From: Cellulophaga sp. Hel_I_12
GTDB taxonomy: Bacteria > Bacteroidota > Bacteroidia > Flavobacteriales > Flavobacteriaceae
Length of the DNA stretch: 64,000 nt
Direction: 5' to 3'
NCBI RefSeq assembly: GCF_000799565.1
Contig: NZ_JUHB01000001.1
Location: 682,001-746,000 of the forward strand
Shown here piece after piece: positions 16,527 to 26,121 of the stretch. How positions within the stretch are numbered: the stretch's first letter is position 1; each line of letters begins with the position of its first letter. The notes under the pieces are model-generated. The model was not told where the DNA came from and ran no database searches. It worked only from the letters and a program-made list of their open reading frames with translations. The position numbers and the translations under genes were made by a program.

Positions 16527-17507
16527 TTATTTCTCAAACGGAAAAATAACTCCTGTTATTCCTCTAATTTCATCCAATAAACCTATTACATCTAAACTGT
16601 TTTGATGACTCCAAAGTTTACTTTCTAGTTGGTCGTTTCTCAAACAATGGTGTACTTCTTCTATTTCATAATAATAACCTCTTCCTTTGGTTGGTAAATT
16701 AAAGCGTTCCGAAGTATCGTTCAGTTCTAAAGTATAGCCTTGCGCTTCATGCCAACTAGGGTCAAAAAAAATACTCCCTTTAGTACCTGATATTTCAGCT
16801 TTTATTTTCGATTTAGAATTTAACCCGCTATACAGCAGCGCTTGTGCCTCAGGATAATCAAACAAGATACTCGTTTGCATTTCTATTCCAGTTTTAAAAA
16901 ATTTAGAAGATGCTTGTATTTGACTAGGCTTTCCCAAAATCAAATAGGATAAGAAAACAGGATAAATTCCAATATCCAACAAAGATCCACCTGCCAAATC
17001 AGGGTTTAAAAGTCGATTCGTTTCTTCTCTGTGTAAAGCCGGAAAAGCAAAATCAGCATGAAGGTATTTTATAGTTCCAATGCGACCGCTATCTAGTAGT
17101 TGTTTTACTTTCTGAATAGCCGGGTTAAACCTACTCCATAAGGCTTCCATTAAAAAAACGTTATTTTCTTTAGCCGTTTTAATCATTTTTTGGACCTCCA
17201 TACGATTGATACCCATTGGTTTTTCACAAAGTACATGTTTACCATGGGTCATGGCCTCAATGGCAATTTCAGCATGAAACGAATGAGGCGTGGCAATATA
17301 AATAACATCAACTTCGGGACAATGAATTAAATCTTTATAAGACCCAAAATAGTATTTAGATTGATATTGCTCTGAGAAGACTTTTGCCTTTTCAGTATTT
17401 CTTGATGCTACTGCTATTAAATTAGCATCCGCATTTAAAAGCAAATCTTTTACAAAATGATGCGCTATACTTCCTAATCCTAAAATTCCCCATTTTACTT
17501 TATGCAT
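16527..17507 (-). CDS. Gfo/Idh/MocA family oxidoreductase
   Basis: An NAD(P)-dependent dehydrogenase of the Gfo/Idh/MocA family, which acts on sugars, inositols or trans-dihydrodiols. The Rossmann motif GLGSIA is at about 10-15. The family motif CEKPMG is near residue 93-98, with the catalytic Lys in EKP. The substrate domain includes GGSLLDIGIYP, a pattern often seen in the dihydrodiol-dehydrogenase-like subgroup. The 326-aa length is typical. It is divergent from the carboxylase gene, with only about 70 bp between starts. The substrate cannot be told. Confidence 0.88.
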   Translation of the reverse strand: MHKVKWGILGLGSIAHHFVKDLLLNADANLIAVASRNTEKAKVFSEQYQSKYYFGSYKDLIHCPEVDVIYIATPHSFHAEIAIEAMTHGKHVLCEKPMGINRMEVQKMIKTAKENNVFLMEALWSRFNPAIQKVKQLLDSGRIGTIKYLHADFAFPALHREETNRLLNPDLAGGSLLDIGIYPVFLSYLILGKPSQIQASSKFFKTGIEMQTSILFDYPEAQALLYSGLNSKSKIKAEISGTKGSIFFDPSWHEAQGYTLELNDTSERFNLPTKGRGYYYEIEEVHHCLRNDQLESKLWSHQNSLDVIGLLDEIRGITGVIFPFEK

Positions 17508-17517
17508 CCTATTAACA

Positions 17518-17550
17518 TTTGAATTTACACAAAGTTAATCCTTATCTTTA
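17518..17550 (+). promoter_or_regulatory. Promoter of the acyl-CoA carboxylase beta gene
   Basis: TTTG (17518-17521), 21 nt, then TATCTTTA (17543-17550) resembles -33/-7 elements. It overlaps a possible upstream TTG start and so argues for translation from ATG at 17579. Confidence 0.5.
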
Positions 17551-17578
17551 TGCTTCCAAAAAAGAAACTAAAGCATAT

Positions 17579-19207
17579 ATGGACATTAACTTTAACAAAA
17601 ACGAAGATCACAATAAATTACTTTTATCTGACTTAAAAAAAAGACTGGCTACAGTAAGTTTAGGAGGAGGAAAAAGCAGAATTGAAAAGCAACATAAGCA
17701 AGGAAAATTAACAGCAAGAGAACGTATTGATTATCTTTTGGATGATGGCGCTGATGCCATTGAAATTGGTGCTTTTGTGGGCGACGGAATGTACAGCGAA
17801 CATGGCGGCTGCCCTTCTGGAGGAGTTATTGTAAAAATAGGATTTGTTCAAGGAAAACAATGTATTATTGTAGCCAATGATGCAACAGTAAAAGCTGGAG
17901 CTTGGTTTCCTATTACCGCTAAAAAAAATCTAAGAGCACAAGAAATTGCCATAGAAAACAAACTACCTATCATTTATTTGGTCGATAGTGCTGGCGTTTA
18001 CCTGCCCTTACAGGATGAAATCTTTCCCGATAAAGAGCATTTTGGACGTATTTTTAGAAACAATGCTATTATGAGCAGTATGGGAATTACTCAAATTTCT
18101 GCAGTTATGGGAAGTTGTGTGGCTGGTGGCGCGTATTTACCCATCATGAGTGATGAAGCTTTAATTGTGGATAAAACAGGTAGCATTTTTTTAGCAGGAA
18201 GTTATTTGGTAAAAGCAGCCATTGGAGAAAGTATTGATAATGAAACTTTAGGCGGTGCTACAACCCATTGTGAAATAAGCGGTGTTACCGATTATAAAGC
18301 TAAAGATGATGCCGATGCCTTGAATACTATTAAAAATATCATTGATAAAATAGGAGATTTTGACAAAGCGGGTTACAACCGTGTTGAAGCTAAAAAACCA
18401 AAGGAAAATCAAGAAGATATTTACGGAATTTTACCAAAATCGAGAAGCGACCAGTATGATATGCTTGAAATCATCAAACGTTTGGTAGATAATTCTGAAT
18501 TTGACCAATATAAAGAAGGTTATGGAAAGACTATTTTAACTGGTTACGCTCGAATTGATGGTTGGGCGGTGGGTATTGTCGCCAATCATAGAAAAGTAGT
18601 AAAAACCACCGCTGGTGAAATGCAATTTGGTGGCGTAATTTATTCTGATTCAGCCGATAAAGCCACTCGATTTATTGCCAATTGCAATCAAAAGAAAATT
18701 CCACTCGTATTTTTACAAGATGTAACTGGTTTTATGGTGGGTAGTAAAAGCGAACATGGTGGCATTATTAAAGATGGTGCAAAAATGGTGAATGCCGTAA
18801 GTAACTCTGTCGTTCCAAAGTTCACTATTGTCATCGGAAACAGTTATGGAGCAGGCAATTACGCTATGTGTGGCAAAGCTTATGACCCCCGTTTAATTGT
18901 CGCTTGGCCTAGTGCAGAATTGGCAGTAATGAGTGGAAACTCAGCGGCTAAAGTATTATTACAAATAGAAAAAGCTTCCCTCGAGAAAAAAGGTGAAAAA
19001 ATAACTCCTGAAAAAGAAGCCGAATTATTTAATAAGATTAAAAACCGTTACGACAATCAAGTTTCACCTTATTATGCAGCGTCACGATTATGGACCGATG
19101 CCGTTATAGATCCCTTAGATACTAGAAAATGGATTTCGATGGGCATCACAGCAGCGAATCACGCACCTATTGAAAAACCGTTTAATTTAGGAGTGATTCA
19201 GGTTTAA
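17579..19207 (+). CDS. Acyl-CoA carboxylase, carboxyltransferase (beta) subunit
   Basis: A biotin-dependent carboxyltransferase that moves CO2 from carboxybiotin to an acyl-CoA (propionyl- or methylcrotonyl-type). It has N- and C-terminal crotonase-like halves. Oxyanion-hole glycines appear in CVAGGAYLP (N half) and GNSYGAGNYAMCG (C half), with the FLQDVTGFMVG segment between. From ATG 17579 the length is 542 aa, as usual. An in-frame TTG lies 60 bp upstream but falls in the promoter, so I prefer the ATG. KAYDPRLIVAWPSAELAVM resembles methylcrotonyl-CoA carboxylase beta. No biotin-carrying alpha subunit is adjacent, so the partner must be encoded elsewhere. Confidence 0.9.
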   Translation: MDINFNKNEDHNKLLLSDLKKRLATVSLGGGKSRIEKQHKQGKLTARERIDYLLDDGADAIEIGAFVGDGMYSEHGGCPSGGVIVKIGFVQGKQCIIVANDATVKAGAWFPITAKKNLRAQEIAIENKLPIIYLVDSAGVYLPLQDEIFPDKEHFGRIFRNNAIMSSMGITQISAVMGSCVAGGAYLPIMSDEALIVDKTGSIFLAGSYLVKAAIGESIDNETLGGATTHCEISGVTDYKAKDDADALNTIKNIIDKIGDFDKAGYNRVEAKKPKENQEDIYGILPKSRSDQYDMLEIIKRLVDNSEFDQYKEGYGKTILTGYARIDGWAVGIVANHRKVVKTTAGEMQFGGVIYSDSADKATRFIANCNQKKIPLVFLQDVTGFMVGSKSEHGGIIKDGAKMVNAVSNSVVPKFTIVIGNSYGAGNYAMCGKAYDPRLIVAWPSAELAVMSGNSAAKVLLQIEKASLEKKGEKITPEKEAELFNKIKNRYDNQVSPYYAASRLWTDAVIDPLDTRKWISMGITAANHAPIEKPFNLGVIQV

Positions 19208-19310
19208 GGCAGCATAGCTTACATGAAAAGGGTCTTAGTTTGTTTTAAATATTTAGGAGATTAGCTTTTTAAGCTTATCATAACTATAAAAATTAGTAGC
19301 AATGGAGAAG

Positions 19311-19835
19311 CTAATCCTTCAAAATAGCTTCAATTTTTTTATTCCAACGCAGCTGCTGCTCTCTATTTCTTGAGAAATTGGTTTCGGTATCATACAAGTT
19401 TTGAAAGTCATTTAACTCCCTATTTACTTGATGGTAAATGGCTTTCATCTCTGCTTGTGCATTGTTGGTATAATTAGCTTTGGCCAAACGCTCTCTAAGT
19501 TTTTCAGCATATACTGCTGTAATATCAAAATGCAACTGTTCGTGATTTAAAATTACATGGTCACATATGGCTGATCGATACCATGACTTTTGGGGGTAAA
19601 AAAAAGAGTTTACTTCAAAATCAATAGCCACTACTTTATTATTTTCTTTAGTCGTTGAAACCCGATAGGTTAATCCACTGGCCGTTACCGCTGCTGCCCT
19701 ATTGTTTTGAGGTTTTCCTTTAAAATCTGACCAAGTGAGTCGCTTGTGCTTTTCCCATAGGATTGTTTCTTCTTGAATTTCGTTAGAAATCAAAAAAACA
19801 AATAATGTGACTAAGATGGCTTTTAGAAATTCCAA
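19311..19835 (-). CDS. Secreted DUF922-like putative zinc protease
   Basis: The 174-aa protein starts with a hydrophobic segment (about 4-18) that looks like a signal peptide or anchor. It contains L-T-W-S-D-F-K-G (about 33-40), a fold-start pattern typical of DUF922-like proteins. A zinc-like motif NHEQLHFDI (about 96-104, H-E-x-x-H-F-D) follows. DUF922 members are predicted secreted Zn-dependent proteases, but activity is unproven. It converges on the carboxylase gene. Its stop codon lies in one arm of a 9-bp inverted repeat (19259-19316) with a long loop. Confidence 0.75.
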   Translation of the reverse strand: MEFLKAILVTLFVFLISNEIQEETILWEKHKRLTWSDFKGKPQNNRAAAVTASGLTYRVSTTKENNKVVAIDFEVNSFFYPQKSWYRSAICDHVILNHEQLHFDITAVYAEKLRERLAKANYTNNAQAEMKAIYHQVNRELNDFQNLYDTETNFSRNREQQLRWNKKIEAILKD

Positions 19836-20097
19836 GAAAATGAATTATTTTTTGTTAACTGATTTAAAGGTATAGAGCCTTGGTATTGGGTAAGCGGCAT
19901 TATCTTAAAATTTATACGTAAACCTAGAGCTTTTGCATTCCCTAAGCCAAACCGCTATTCATCCGCTTTAGCCTAAACAAAAAACTGAACTCAAACGCCT
20001 ATACCCTACCAGTGTATCATCACTAAACTTGCTTTTCAAGTCGTAGAAATACTTTTGCCCCTTGAGGTCAAGTTTTCACAACCTAGCATGGTCTATG

Positions 20098-22245
20098 CTA
20101 TTTTGCTTCTTTTATCCACATATTATCATACATCATGATATAGGCTCCTGTGTTGTAATAGCCTTGAGATTCCTTTTGTACGTAATTGTATTTTGTATTG
20201 CTATAGCGCGTTTCTCCTATATTTTTAGAAGCTTCGAACAAATTGTTTTTATAGGCTAATTTTAAAAGAACGTCCATGGTAATGTCAAAGCCTTTATGAG
20301 CATATTTATCTGGTGATTTACCATTATTCATTTTCATATAAGCGCGTTCAAAGGCGTCATTTTTATCTTCTCCCTCAATCGTTGGATAGGTGAAAGCTAA
20401 GTTTGATAAATGAGAATGATTTATTTTTTCATCGTCATAAGCTTTGTTCTTATTGGTCGTAAAAAGTCGTATTTTAATCTTATCGGTTCGTGAAGCATTT
20501 AAAACAGAAATTACACTATTTACCGTACTAAATTGATCAGTCTCTAAGAAAACCCAGTTCTCTTCTGTCGAAGATAGTAAGGCTAAAATTTTATCTTTCA
20601 TGGCAAATTTCTCTACTAAATTTAATGCTTTTGCCTTTGGAAATTCTTTTAGTAAAAGCTTTTTCGTTACTTCATGTGCATCATCAGCAATAACCACAAT
20701 ATTTTCTGCAACTCTTTTTTCTTTAACAAAAGACAGTAACTGTTCCCTTAAATTGTCCTCTGAAGGAACCGCATAAAAAACATTTGAAAGGCTAATATCA
20801 CTTTTGGTATGGATAGGAGCAATAAGTGGAACTTGAAAAGGTAATACCCGCACAGCTACTTCTTTTAAAGATTCTGGATCTAAAGGGCCAATAATAGCAT
20901 GCGCATTTTTTAATTCGGACTTTAATAATAATTCTTTAGTTCTGTTCATGTTTCTTTCCGTATCAAAAACGGAGACATTCACTGAAAGTCCTAATTTTTT
21001 TATAGAATCTAAGGCTACTAAGGCCCCACTGTACAGCGCCAAGCTCCAGTTGGCATCTCTTCTGCCTTTAAGAGAGTCTTTTGCAGCTTCTGAATTATTT
21101 ACATTGATCAGGTCTAAGCGAAAAGGAAGCATAATTACTAAATTTGGCTTAAACGCCGTGTTCATTTTACTTATTAGATCTATATTTTCAATAATCAAAG
21201 AATTTTTAACCACAAAATTCCCTTCATTGGCTTTTGGAATTTTTAAAATCATGCCTGCTTTTAATCCCGATTGTAGTTCCGGATTTAAAGAAAGTAACTC
21301 TCGGTAACTTAATCCCAATTTTCTTGTGAGCGAATATTCGGCTTCGCCAGGCTTTACTTCATAAAAGTTGAAGTTCTCTGTATTGACAGCCTCTTTATTT
21401 GCTGTTTTTTGAGGAATTCTAATCACCATTCCTTCCTGAAGTCCGCGTTCATTAAGTTCAGGGTTTACCATTTTTATTTCGTTCTCTGTAACGCCAAATT
21501 CACGCTCCAAAGCCAAAAAACCTTTTTTTGGGGGAACAGTGTACGACATAAATAATTGTGAGGTTTGATTTTCCGTGGTACTTCCGGCGAGGATCGGTAA
21601 TCGTAGCTTTTGACCTGCCGCCAAATAGGTATTGTCTTTGGATAAATCTGGATTTAACACTAAAAGACTATCTATAGAAATTCCATACCTGCTCGCAATA
21701 GAGAATCTATTTTCTTTTGGTTGTACGGTATATTCTTCAAAAAGAGTTTCATCAACAGTAGTTTCTTTCACCTCTATTTTTCTAAACTTAGGAATTTTTA
21801 AGGTCATTCCTTTTTTGAGCTGTGTGGCATATAATTCTTTGTTATACCGTTTAATAGCATCTTGACTTACTTTAAAACGCTCCGATATTCTAAATAAATT
21901 ATCTCTCCGCTTAACTTCATAAGAAACAAAACCAATAGGCTCTTCCTGCGTTATTACAGTTACCGTGTTGTTTGCAGTCTCCCTTGGTTTAGCATCATTG
22001 TCAGAAGTGACTTTTGCCTCTAAATTAATCACCAAAATAGTATTCAGTTTTAATTCGTTTGCATTTTTAACCTCTTTATTTAAGTTTAAAATACTCTCGG
22101 GACTTACCTTATATTGTTTCGCAATACTTTGAATTGTTTCCCCTTTTTTCACAGGGTGCGTCGTAAATTTTTGAGCAAAAGCTGAAAAACTAAAGAGTAG
22201 CAGTACTAGGCTTACGATATAAAACTTCACAAATACTTTTTTCAT
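20098..22245 (-). CDS. Multi-LysM protein fused to a periplasmic-binding-fold domain
   Basis: A 715-aa exported protein. The signal peptide (about 1-24) ends in SAFAQ. Five LysM-type modules follow at about 28-75, 107-152, 172-216, 230-278 and 295-338, with repeated endings such as KLNTILVIN, KGMTLKIPK, AGQKLRLPI, EGMVIRIPQ and AGMILKIPK. A type-1 periplasmic-binding-protein-like domain fills about 365-715 (LVIMLPFRLD, AIIGPLDPESLKEVA, PLIAPIH). LysM suggests peptidoglycan attachment; the binding domain may sense a ligand or be a structural relic. It lies 65 bp downstream of guaA on the same strand. The function is unknown. Confidence 0.88.
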   Translation of the reverse strand: MKKVFVKFYIVSLVLLLFSFSAFAQKFTTHPVKKGETIQSIAKQYKVSPESILNLNKEVKNANELKLNTILVINLEAKVTSDNDAKPRETANNTVTVITQEEPIGFVSYEVKRRDNLFRISERFKVSQDAIKRYNKELYATQLKKGMTLKIPKFRKIEVKETTVDETLFEEYTVQPKENRFSIASRYGISIDSLLVLNPDLSKDNTYLAAGQKLRLPILAGSTTENQTSQLFMSYTVPPKKGFLALEREFGVTENEIKMVNPELNERGLQEGMVIRIPQKTANKEAVNTENFNFYEVKPGEAEYSLTRKLGLSYRELLSLNPELQSGLKAGMILKIPKANEGNFVVKNSLIIENIDLISKMNTAFKPNLVIMLPFRLDLINVNNSEAAKDSLKGRRDANWSLALYSGALVALDSIKKLGLSVNVSVFDTERNMNRTKELLLKSELKNAHAIIGPLDPESLKEVAVRVLPFQVPLIAPIHTKSDISLSNVFYAVPSEDNLREQLLSFVKEKRVAENIVVIADDAHEVTKKLLLKEFPKAKALNLVEKFAMKDKILALLSSTEENWVFLETDQFSTVNSVISVLNASRTDKIKIRLFTTNKNKAYDDEKINHSHLSNLAFTYPTIEGEDKNDAFERAYMKMNNGKSPDKYAHKGFDITMDVLLKLAYKNNLFEASKNIGETRYSNTKYNYVQKESQGYYNTGAYIMMYDNMWIKEAK

Positions 22246-22310
22246 TTTAATCTATCTATATTTAATACTTTACAGTCCAAGTTTATCTAACGCAGCTAGA
22301 ACCAAAAAAA

Positions 22311-23843
22311 TTATTCCCATTCAATCGTTGCAGGAGGTTTTGAACTTATATCATACACCACTCTATTTACGCCTCGAACTTTATTGATGATATCGTTAGA
22401 CGTTTTTTGTAAAAACTCATAGGGTAAATTTACCCAATCCGCGGTCATACCATCGGTACTTTCCACAGCTCGCAAAGCTACACATTTTTCATAAGTTCTT
22501 TCATCACCCATAACACCTACACTATTTACGGGTAAAAGCATTGCTCCGGCCTGCCAAACTTTATCATAAAGCCCAGCTTCTTTTAATCCATTAATAAATA
22601 TAGCATCTACTTCTTGTAGGATCGCTACTTTTTCTCTGGTAATATCTCCTAGAATTCTTATCGCTAAACCTGGTCCTGGAAATGGGTGCCTACCCAATAA
22701 TAAGGGGTCAATTCCCATACTTGCACCAACCCTGCGTACCTCGTCTTTAAAAAGCATGCGTAAGGGCTCAACAATACTCAATTTCATAAAATCGGGCAAA
22801 CCACCAACATTATGGTGACTTTTAATCGTCGCTGAAGGTCCACCAGTTGCGGAAACCGATTCGATAACGTCAGGATAAATAGTACCTTGTGCTAGCCATT
22901 TTGCGTCTTCCACCAAATGCGATTCATCATCAAAAACTTCGATAAAAACCCGGCCAATAGTTTTACGTTTTTTTTCTGGATCGCTTTCTCCTAACAAGGC
23001 ATCCAAAAAACGTGCCGAAGCGTCTACTCCTTTAACATTTAGTCCCATTCCTTCGTATTGTTTTAGAACACTAGGGTATTCATCTTTTCGCAATAAGCCA
23101 TTATTGACAAAAATACAATGTAAGTTTTTCCCAATGGCTCTATGCAATAACATGGCTGCAACCGAAGAATCAACACCACCAGATAAGCCCAAAATAACTT
23201 TATCTGTTCCTATTTTTTCTTTTAATTGGGCGACCGTAGTTTCTACAAAGGAATCTGGCGTCCAAGTTTGAGCTACTCCTGCAATATTTACAAGAAAATT
23301 TTCTAGTAATTGTTTCCCATCGGTAGAATGGTATACTTCAGGATGAAATTGAATGGCATAGGTTTCTTCTCCTTGAATTTTAAAGGCTGCATTCTCTACG
23401 TCATGTGTACTTGCTAACTTTACCGCACGGGTTGGTAACACTTTAATAGTATCAGAATGACTCATCCAAACCTGACTCCCCTCACTAATTTTTTCAAAAA
23501 AGGCTTCATTAGGTTTTACAAACGATAGTTTTGCTCGACCGTATTCTCTTGTTTCGGAGGGGGCCACATTACCACCTTGAAAATGCGCTAAATATTGCGC
23601 TCCATAACAAACAGCTAACAATGGTTTTTTACCTTGAATTTCTGATAAATCAGGATGTGGAGCGTCTGCCGCCCTTACTGAAAATGGAGATCCAGAAAGA
23701 ATTACAGCCTTGTATTCAGAAAGGTCCTCAGGAAGGTGATTGTACGGTTTTATTTCACAAAAAATATTAAGCTCTCGAACTCTTCTAGCGATAAGTTGTG
23801 TGTATTGAGAACCAAAATCTAAAATCAGGACGTTATTTTGCAT
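22311..23843 (-). CDS. guaA: GMP synthase (glutamine-hydrolysing)
   Basis: GuaA aminates XMP to GMP using ATP and glutamine. The class-I glutamine amidotransferase domain has nucleophile Cys79 (LLAVCYGAQ) and a His-x-Glu in QFHPEVYH. The ATP-pyrophosphatase domain has the PP-loop LSGGVDSSV. The C-terminal dimerisation domain ends [10 protein letters not shown] start at ATG 23843 (510 aa); a TTG two codons upstream is in frame, but its first base lies inside the -7 box. That box is only a few bases from the ATG, so the mRNA may be leaderless. The LysM gene follows at 65 bp. Confident. Confidence 0.96.
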   Translation of the reverse strand: MQNNVLILDFGSQYTQLIARRVRELNIFCEIKPYNHLPEDLSEYKAVILSGSPFSVRAADAPHPDLSEIQGKKPLLAVCYGAQYLAHFQGGNVAPSETREYGRAKLSFVKPNEAFFEKISEGSQVWMSHSDTIKVLPTRAVKLASTHDVENAAFKIQGEETYAIQFHPEVYHSTDGKQLLENFLVNIAGVAQTWTPDSFVETTVAQLKEKIGTDKVILGLSGGVDSSVAAMLLHRAIGKNLHCIFVNNGLLRKDEYPSVLKQYEGMGLNVKGVDASARFLDALLGESDPEKKRKTIGRVFIEVFDDESHLVEDAKWLAQGTIYPDVIESVSATGGPSATIKSHHNVGGLPDFMKLSIVEPLRMLFKDEVRRVGASMGIDPLLLGRHPFPGPGLAIRILGDITREKVAILQEVDAIFINGLKEAGLYDKVWQAGAMLLPVNSVGVMGDERTYEKCVALRAVESTDGMTADWVNLPYEFLQKTSNDIINKVRGVNRVVYDISSKPPATIEWE

Positions 23844-23846
23844 CCG

Positions 23847-23854
23847 CAAAAATA
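23847..23854 (-). promoter_or_regulatory. guaA -7 box, almost at the start codon
   Basis: The minus strand reads TATTTTTG, a perfect TAnnTTTG box ending 3 bp before the guaA ATG. With usual spacing, transcription would begin at or next to the ATG. No clear TTTG is seen at the expected -33 distance. Confidence 0.45.
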
Positions 23855-23989
23855 GTAAATTGAAATTTTTTGAAAAGCTTCTTTTGATTATATTTATACA
23901 AATATTTCAACTACCGCTGGTTTCGCCTCATTTATTTAACCCCAAGGATGATTTATGAATATTTTTTTGAATCTTAAATACAAAATTCT

Positions 23990-24535
23990 ATGACTGAAAA
24001 AATATTTGATACGATCAAAAACGAATTTAAAATAAGTCTCAATAGAAAAAATCATCCTTATAAGCTAGCTACTTTAGGCACGGTGGGCTTAGACCACATG
24101 GCCCGATTAAGAACTATTGTTGTACGCGATATTTCGAAAGATTTGACGGTAACTTTTTATACGGATAAGCGATCTAAAAAAGTAACGCACATTCAAGAGA
24201 ACAATAAGGTGAGCTTGCTTTTTTATGACCCAGAAAAAAGCATTCAATTAAAAATAGAGGGTATAGCAAGTCTGATAAAAAATCCTGACATATTGCAAGA
24301 GCACTGGGCTAAGGTTAGCGAAAGGTCAAAAAAAGATTATATAACTTCAAAAGCTCCTGGCACAGAAATCACGGGAACTGAAACCATTGAATATATCAAT
24401 GAATCTCACCATTTTTGTATGATTGCCATTGAGCCAAAAAAAATTGAATACCTAAAATTAAATACAGATAAACACCTTCGCATTCGGTATTCTTTAAGCC
24501 ATCAAAACTGGAAGGGTATATTTTTAGTCCCTTAA
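23990..24535 (+). CDS. PNPOx-like flavin-binding protein (split-barrel)
   Basis: A 181-aa split-barrel protein related to pyridoxamine-phosphate oxidase. The N-terminal TLGTVGLDHMARLRTIVVRD and FYTDKRSKKVTHIQ segments match the FMN-binding half. It lacks the C-terminal RLHDR block of true PdxH and has LRIRYSLSHQNW instead. This resembles the Pyridox_oxase_2 (Alr4036-type) group, whose substrates are mostly unknown. A true pdxH is present at 3653-4297. Its stop overlaps that of the convergent decarboxylase gene by 4 bp. Confidence 0.82.
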   Translation: MTEKIFDTIKNEFKISLNRKNHPYKLATLGTVGLDHMARLRTIVVRDISKDLTVTFYTDKRSKKVTHIQENNKVSLLFYDPEKSIQLKIEGIASLIKNPDILQEHWAKVSERSKKDYITSKAPGTEITGTETIEYINESHHFCMIAIEPKKIEYLKLNTDKHLRIRYSLSHQNWKGIFLVP

Positions 24536-25902
24536 ACCATGGTGGCTAAAATATCTGAAATATCCTTTTCTGTGGTATCTGGATTGATAAAACAAAAACG
24601 AGCTACAGTCTCATAAGCATCTCCTTGTTTCCATTTTGTAGGGGTTACTAACGCAAAACCTTTTTCGTGATTATCGTAGGTCCAATTTCTATAATCATCA
24701 GGAGACCACCCTATTCGCCTAAAAAGTACACAAGACAAACTAGGCTCACGGACCAATTCAACTTGAGGTGCTTTTTCTATTAATTTACCTGCTAAATTTG
24801 CTAAAGAAATACCCTGTTCAACCGCCCACTTGTATTTATCTATTCCGTGCATGGCTAAAGAAAACCAAAGTGGCATGCCTCGAAGTCTTCTAGTTAATTG
24901 TATTTGATAATCTGCAGGGTTAAAACCTTGAGCACCTTCATCTTTAAAAATATCTAAATAAGAACCTTCTTGAGAATGCGCCGCTTTTGCTAGCTCAGGA
25001 TCTCTATATAAAACAGCACCGCAATCATAAGGAGAAAATAACCATTTATGCGGATCTATGGTAATACTGTCTGCTTTTTCTATACCATTGAATAAATGAC
25101 GCACAGAATCGGCCACTAAAGCAGCACCGCCATAAGCCGCGTCTACATGAAACCAAAAATTATGAGTTTTGCAAAGAGTTCCTATGCCCTCTAAATCATC
25201 AATGATACCCGCATTGGTAGTGCCCGCCGTAGCTACAATTCCAAAGATTCTATTTTTTTCATCTTGTGATAAAGCATTTAATGTTTTTTCGATATCTATG
25301 GCATGTAAGCTATCTTCAGTGGGTACTAAAAGTACTTCCGCATCCATCACTTTTGCCATAGCTTTAACCGATGAGTGTGCCCCGATAGAAGTTAAAATAA
25401 TTCCTTTCTTATGTTGGTTTTCAGGTTTTAAACGCCAAAATTCACGTGCAGCAACCATCGCAGATAAGTTTGCCGCTGTTCCACCACTCGTAAAAACGCC
25501 AAAAGATTTACTGGGCATTCCTGTTAAGGATACCAGCCATCGCATGGCTTCATTTTCACAGAAAATTCCACCTGCTCCTTCCATCCAATACGCGCCGTGA
25601 ATACTTGATGCTGAAGTAACCAAATCGAACATAATGGCTGCCCGAGTTGGTGAGGCCGGTACAAATGCCAAATGCCTTGGATGATCGATAGGCACTGTGG
25701 CTTTTACCAATACATCTCGGAACAACTGAAAAGCTTTTTCTCCACCAATACCTTGGGCAGTTATTGTTTCACCCACCAACGCTTTTAGCTCTTCTTCTTT
25801 TTTGGGTTTTCCTAATTCAGGAGCTGTATTCGTAATACGATTGATCGCGTATTTCATGACATCTAAGGTCATTTCTACTAGTTCTATATCAATATTGTGC
25901 AT
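24532..25902 (-). CDS. PLP-dependent group II amino acid decarboxylase
   Basis: A pyridoxal-phosphate decarboxylase of the aromatic/glutamate/diaminobutyrate family. The Schiff-base lysine lies in DPHKWLF (Lys about 286). The cofactor Asp is in FHVDAAYGG (about 253-260), and TSGGTAANLSAM (about 138-149) binds phosphate. The 456-aa length fits. The aromatic decarboxylase start region P-x-H-P-R-H-L-A-F is visible near residue 77-85. The substrate cannot be settled by eye; a tyrosine/tryptophan-like or 2,4-diaminobutyrate-like role is possible. The gene is monocistronic and converges with a 4-bp overlap on the PNPOx-like gene. Confidence 0.88.
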   Translation of the reverse strand: MHNIDIELVEMTLDVMKYAINRITNTAPELGKPKKEEELKALVGETITAQGIGGEKAFQLFRDVLVKATVPIDHPRHLAFVPASPTRAAIMFDLVTSASSIHGAYWMEGAGGIFCENEAMRWLVSLTGMPSKSFGVFTSGGTAANLSAMVAAREFWRLKPENQHKKGIILTSIGAHSSVKAMAKVMDAEVLLVPTEDSLHAIDIEKTLNALSQDEKNRIFGIVATAGTTNAGIIDDLEGIGTLCKTHNFWFHVDAAYGGAALVADSVRHLFNGIEKADSITIDPHKWLFSPYDCGAVLYRDPELAKAAHSQEGSYLDIFKDEGAQGFNPADYQIQLTRRLRGMPLWFSLAMHGIDKYKWAVEQGISLANLAGKLIEKAPQVELVREPSLSCVLFRRIGWSPDDYRNWTYDNHEKGFALVTPTKWKQGDAYETVARFCFINPDTTEKDISDILATMV

Positions 25903-26121
25903 ATTTTATTCAATTTAGTATGGCATAAAAGCCATTAATTCACTGCTACACCAAAACTTATTCTTTAGAAATACACTTATAGAACATCCAAAAAAACTAG
26001 CGTGATTTTAGGATCTGAACTCTGCAGTTCAAAAAATAATGTGCCTTTAAGGAAAATAACACCAAATACTTATGTACAGCTAGTCTCAAGTATCGCAATG
26101 AAAAAACAGATATAATATATT

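Noticed and set aside
20084..20100. TAGCAT/ATGCTA hairpin at the end of the LysM gene
   Set aside because: 6-bp stem overlapping the stop codon, no T-tract on the gene's strand.
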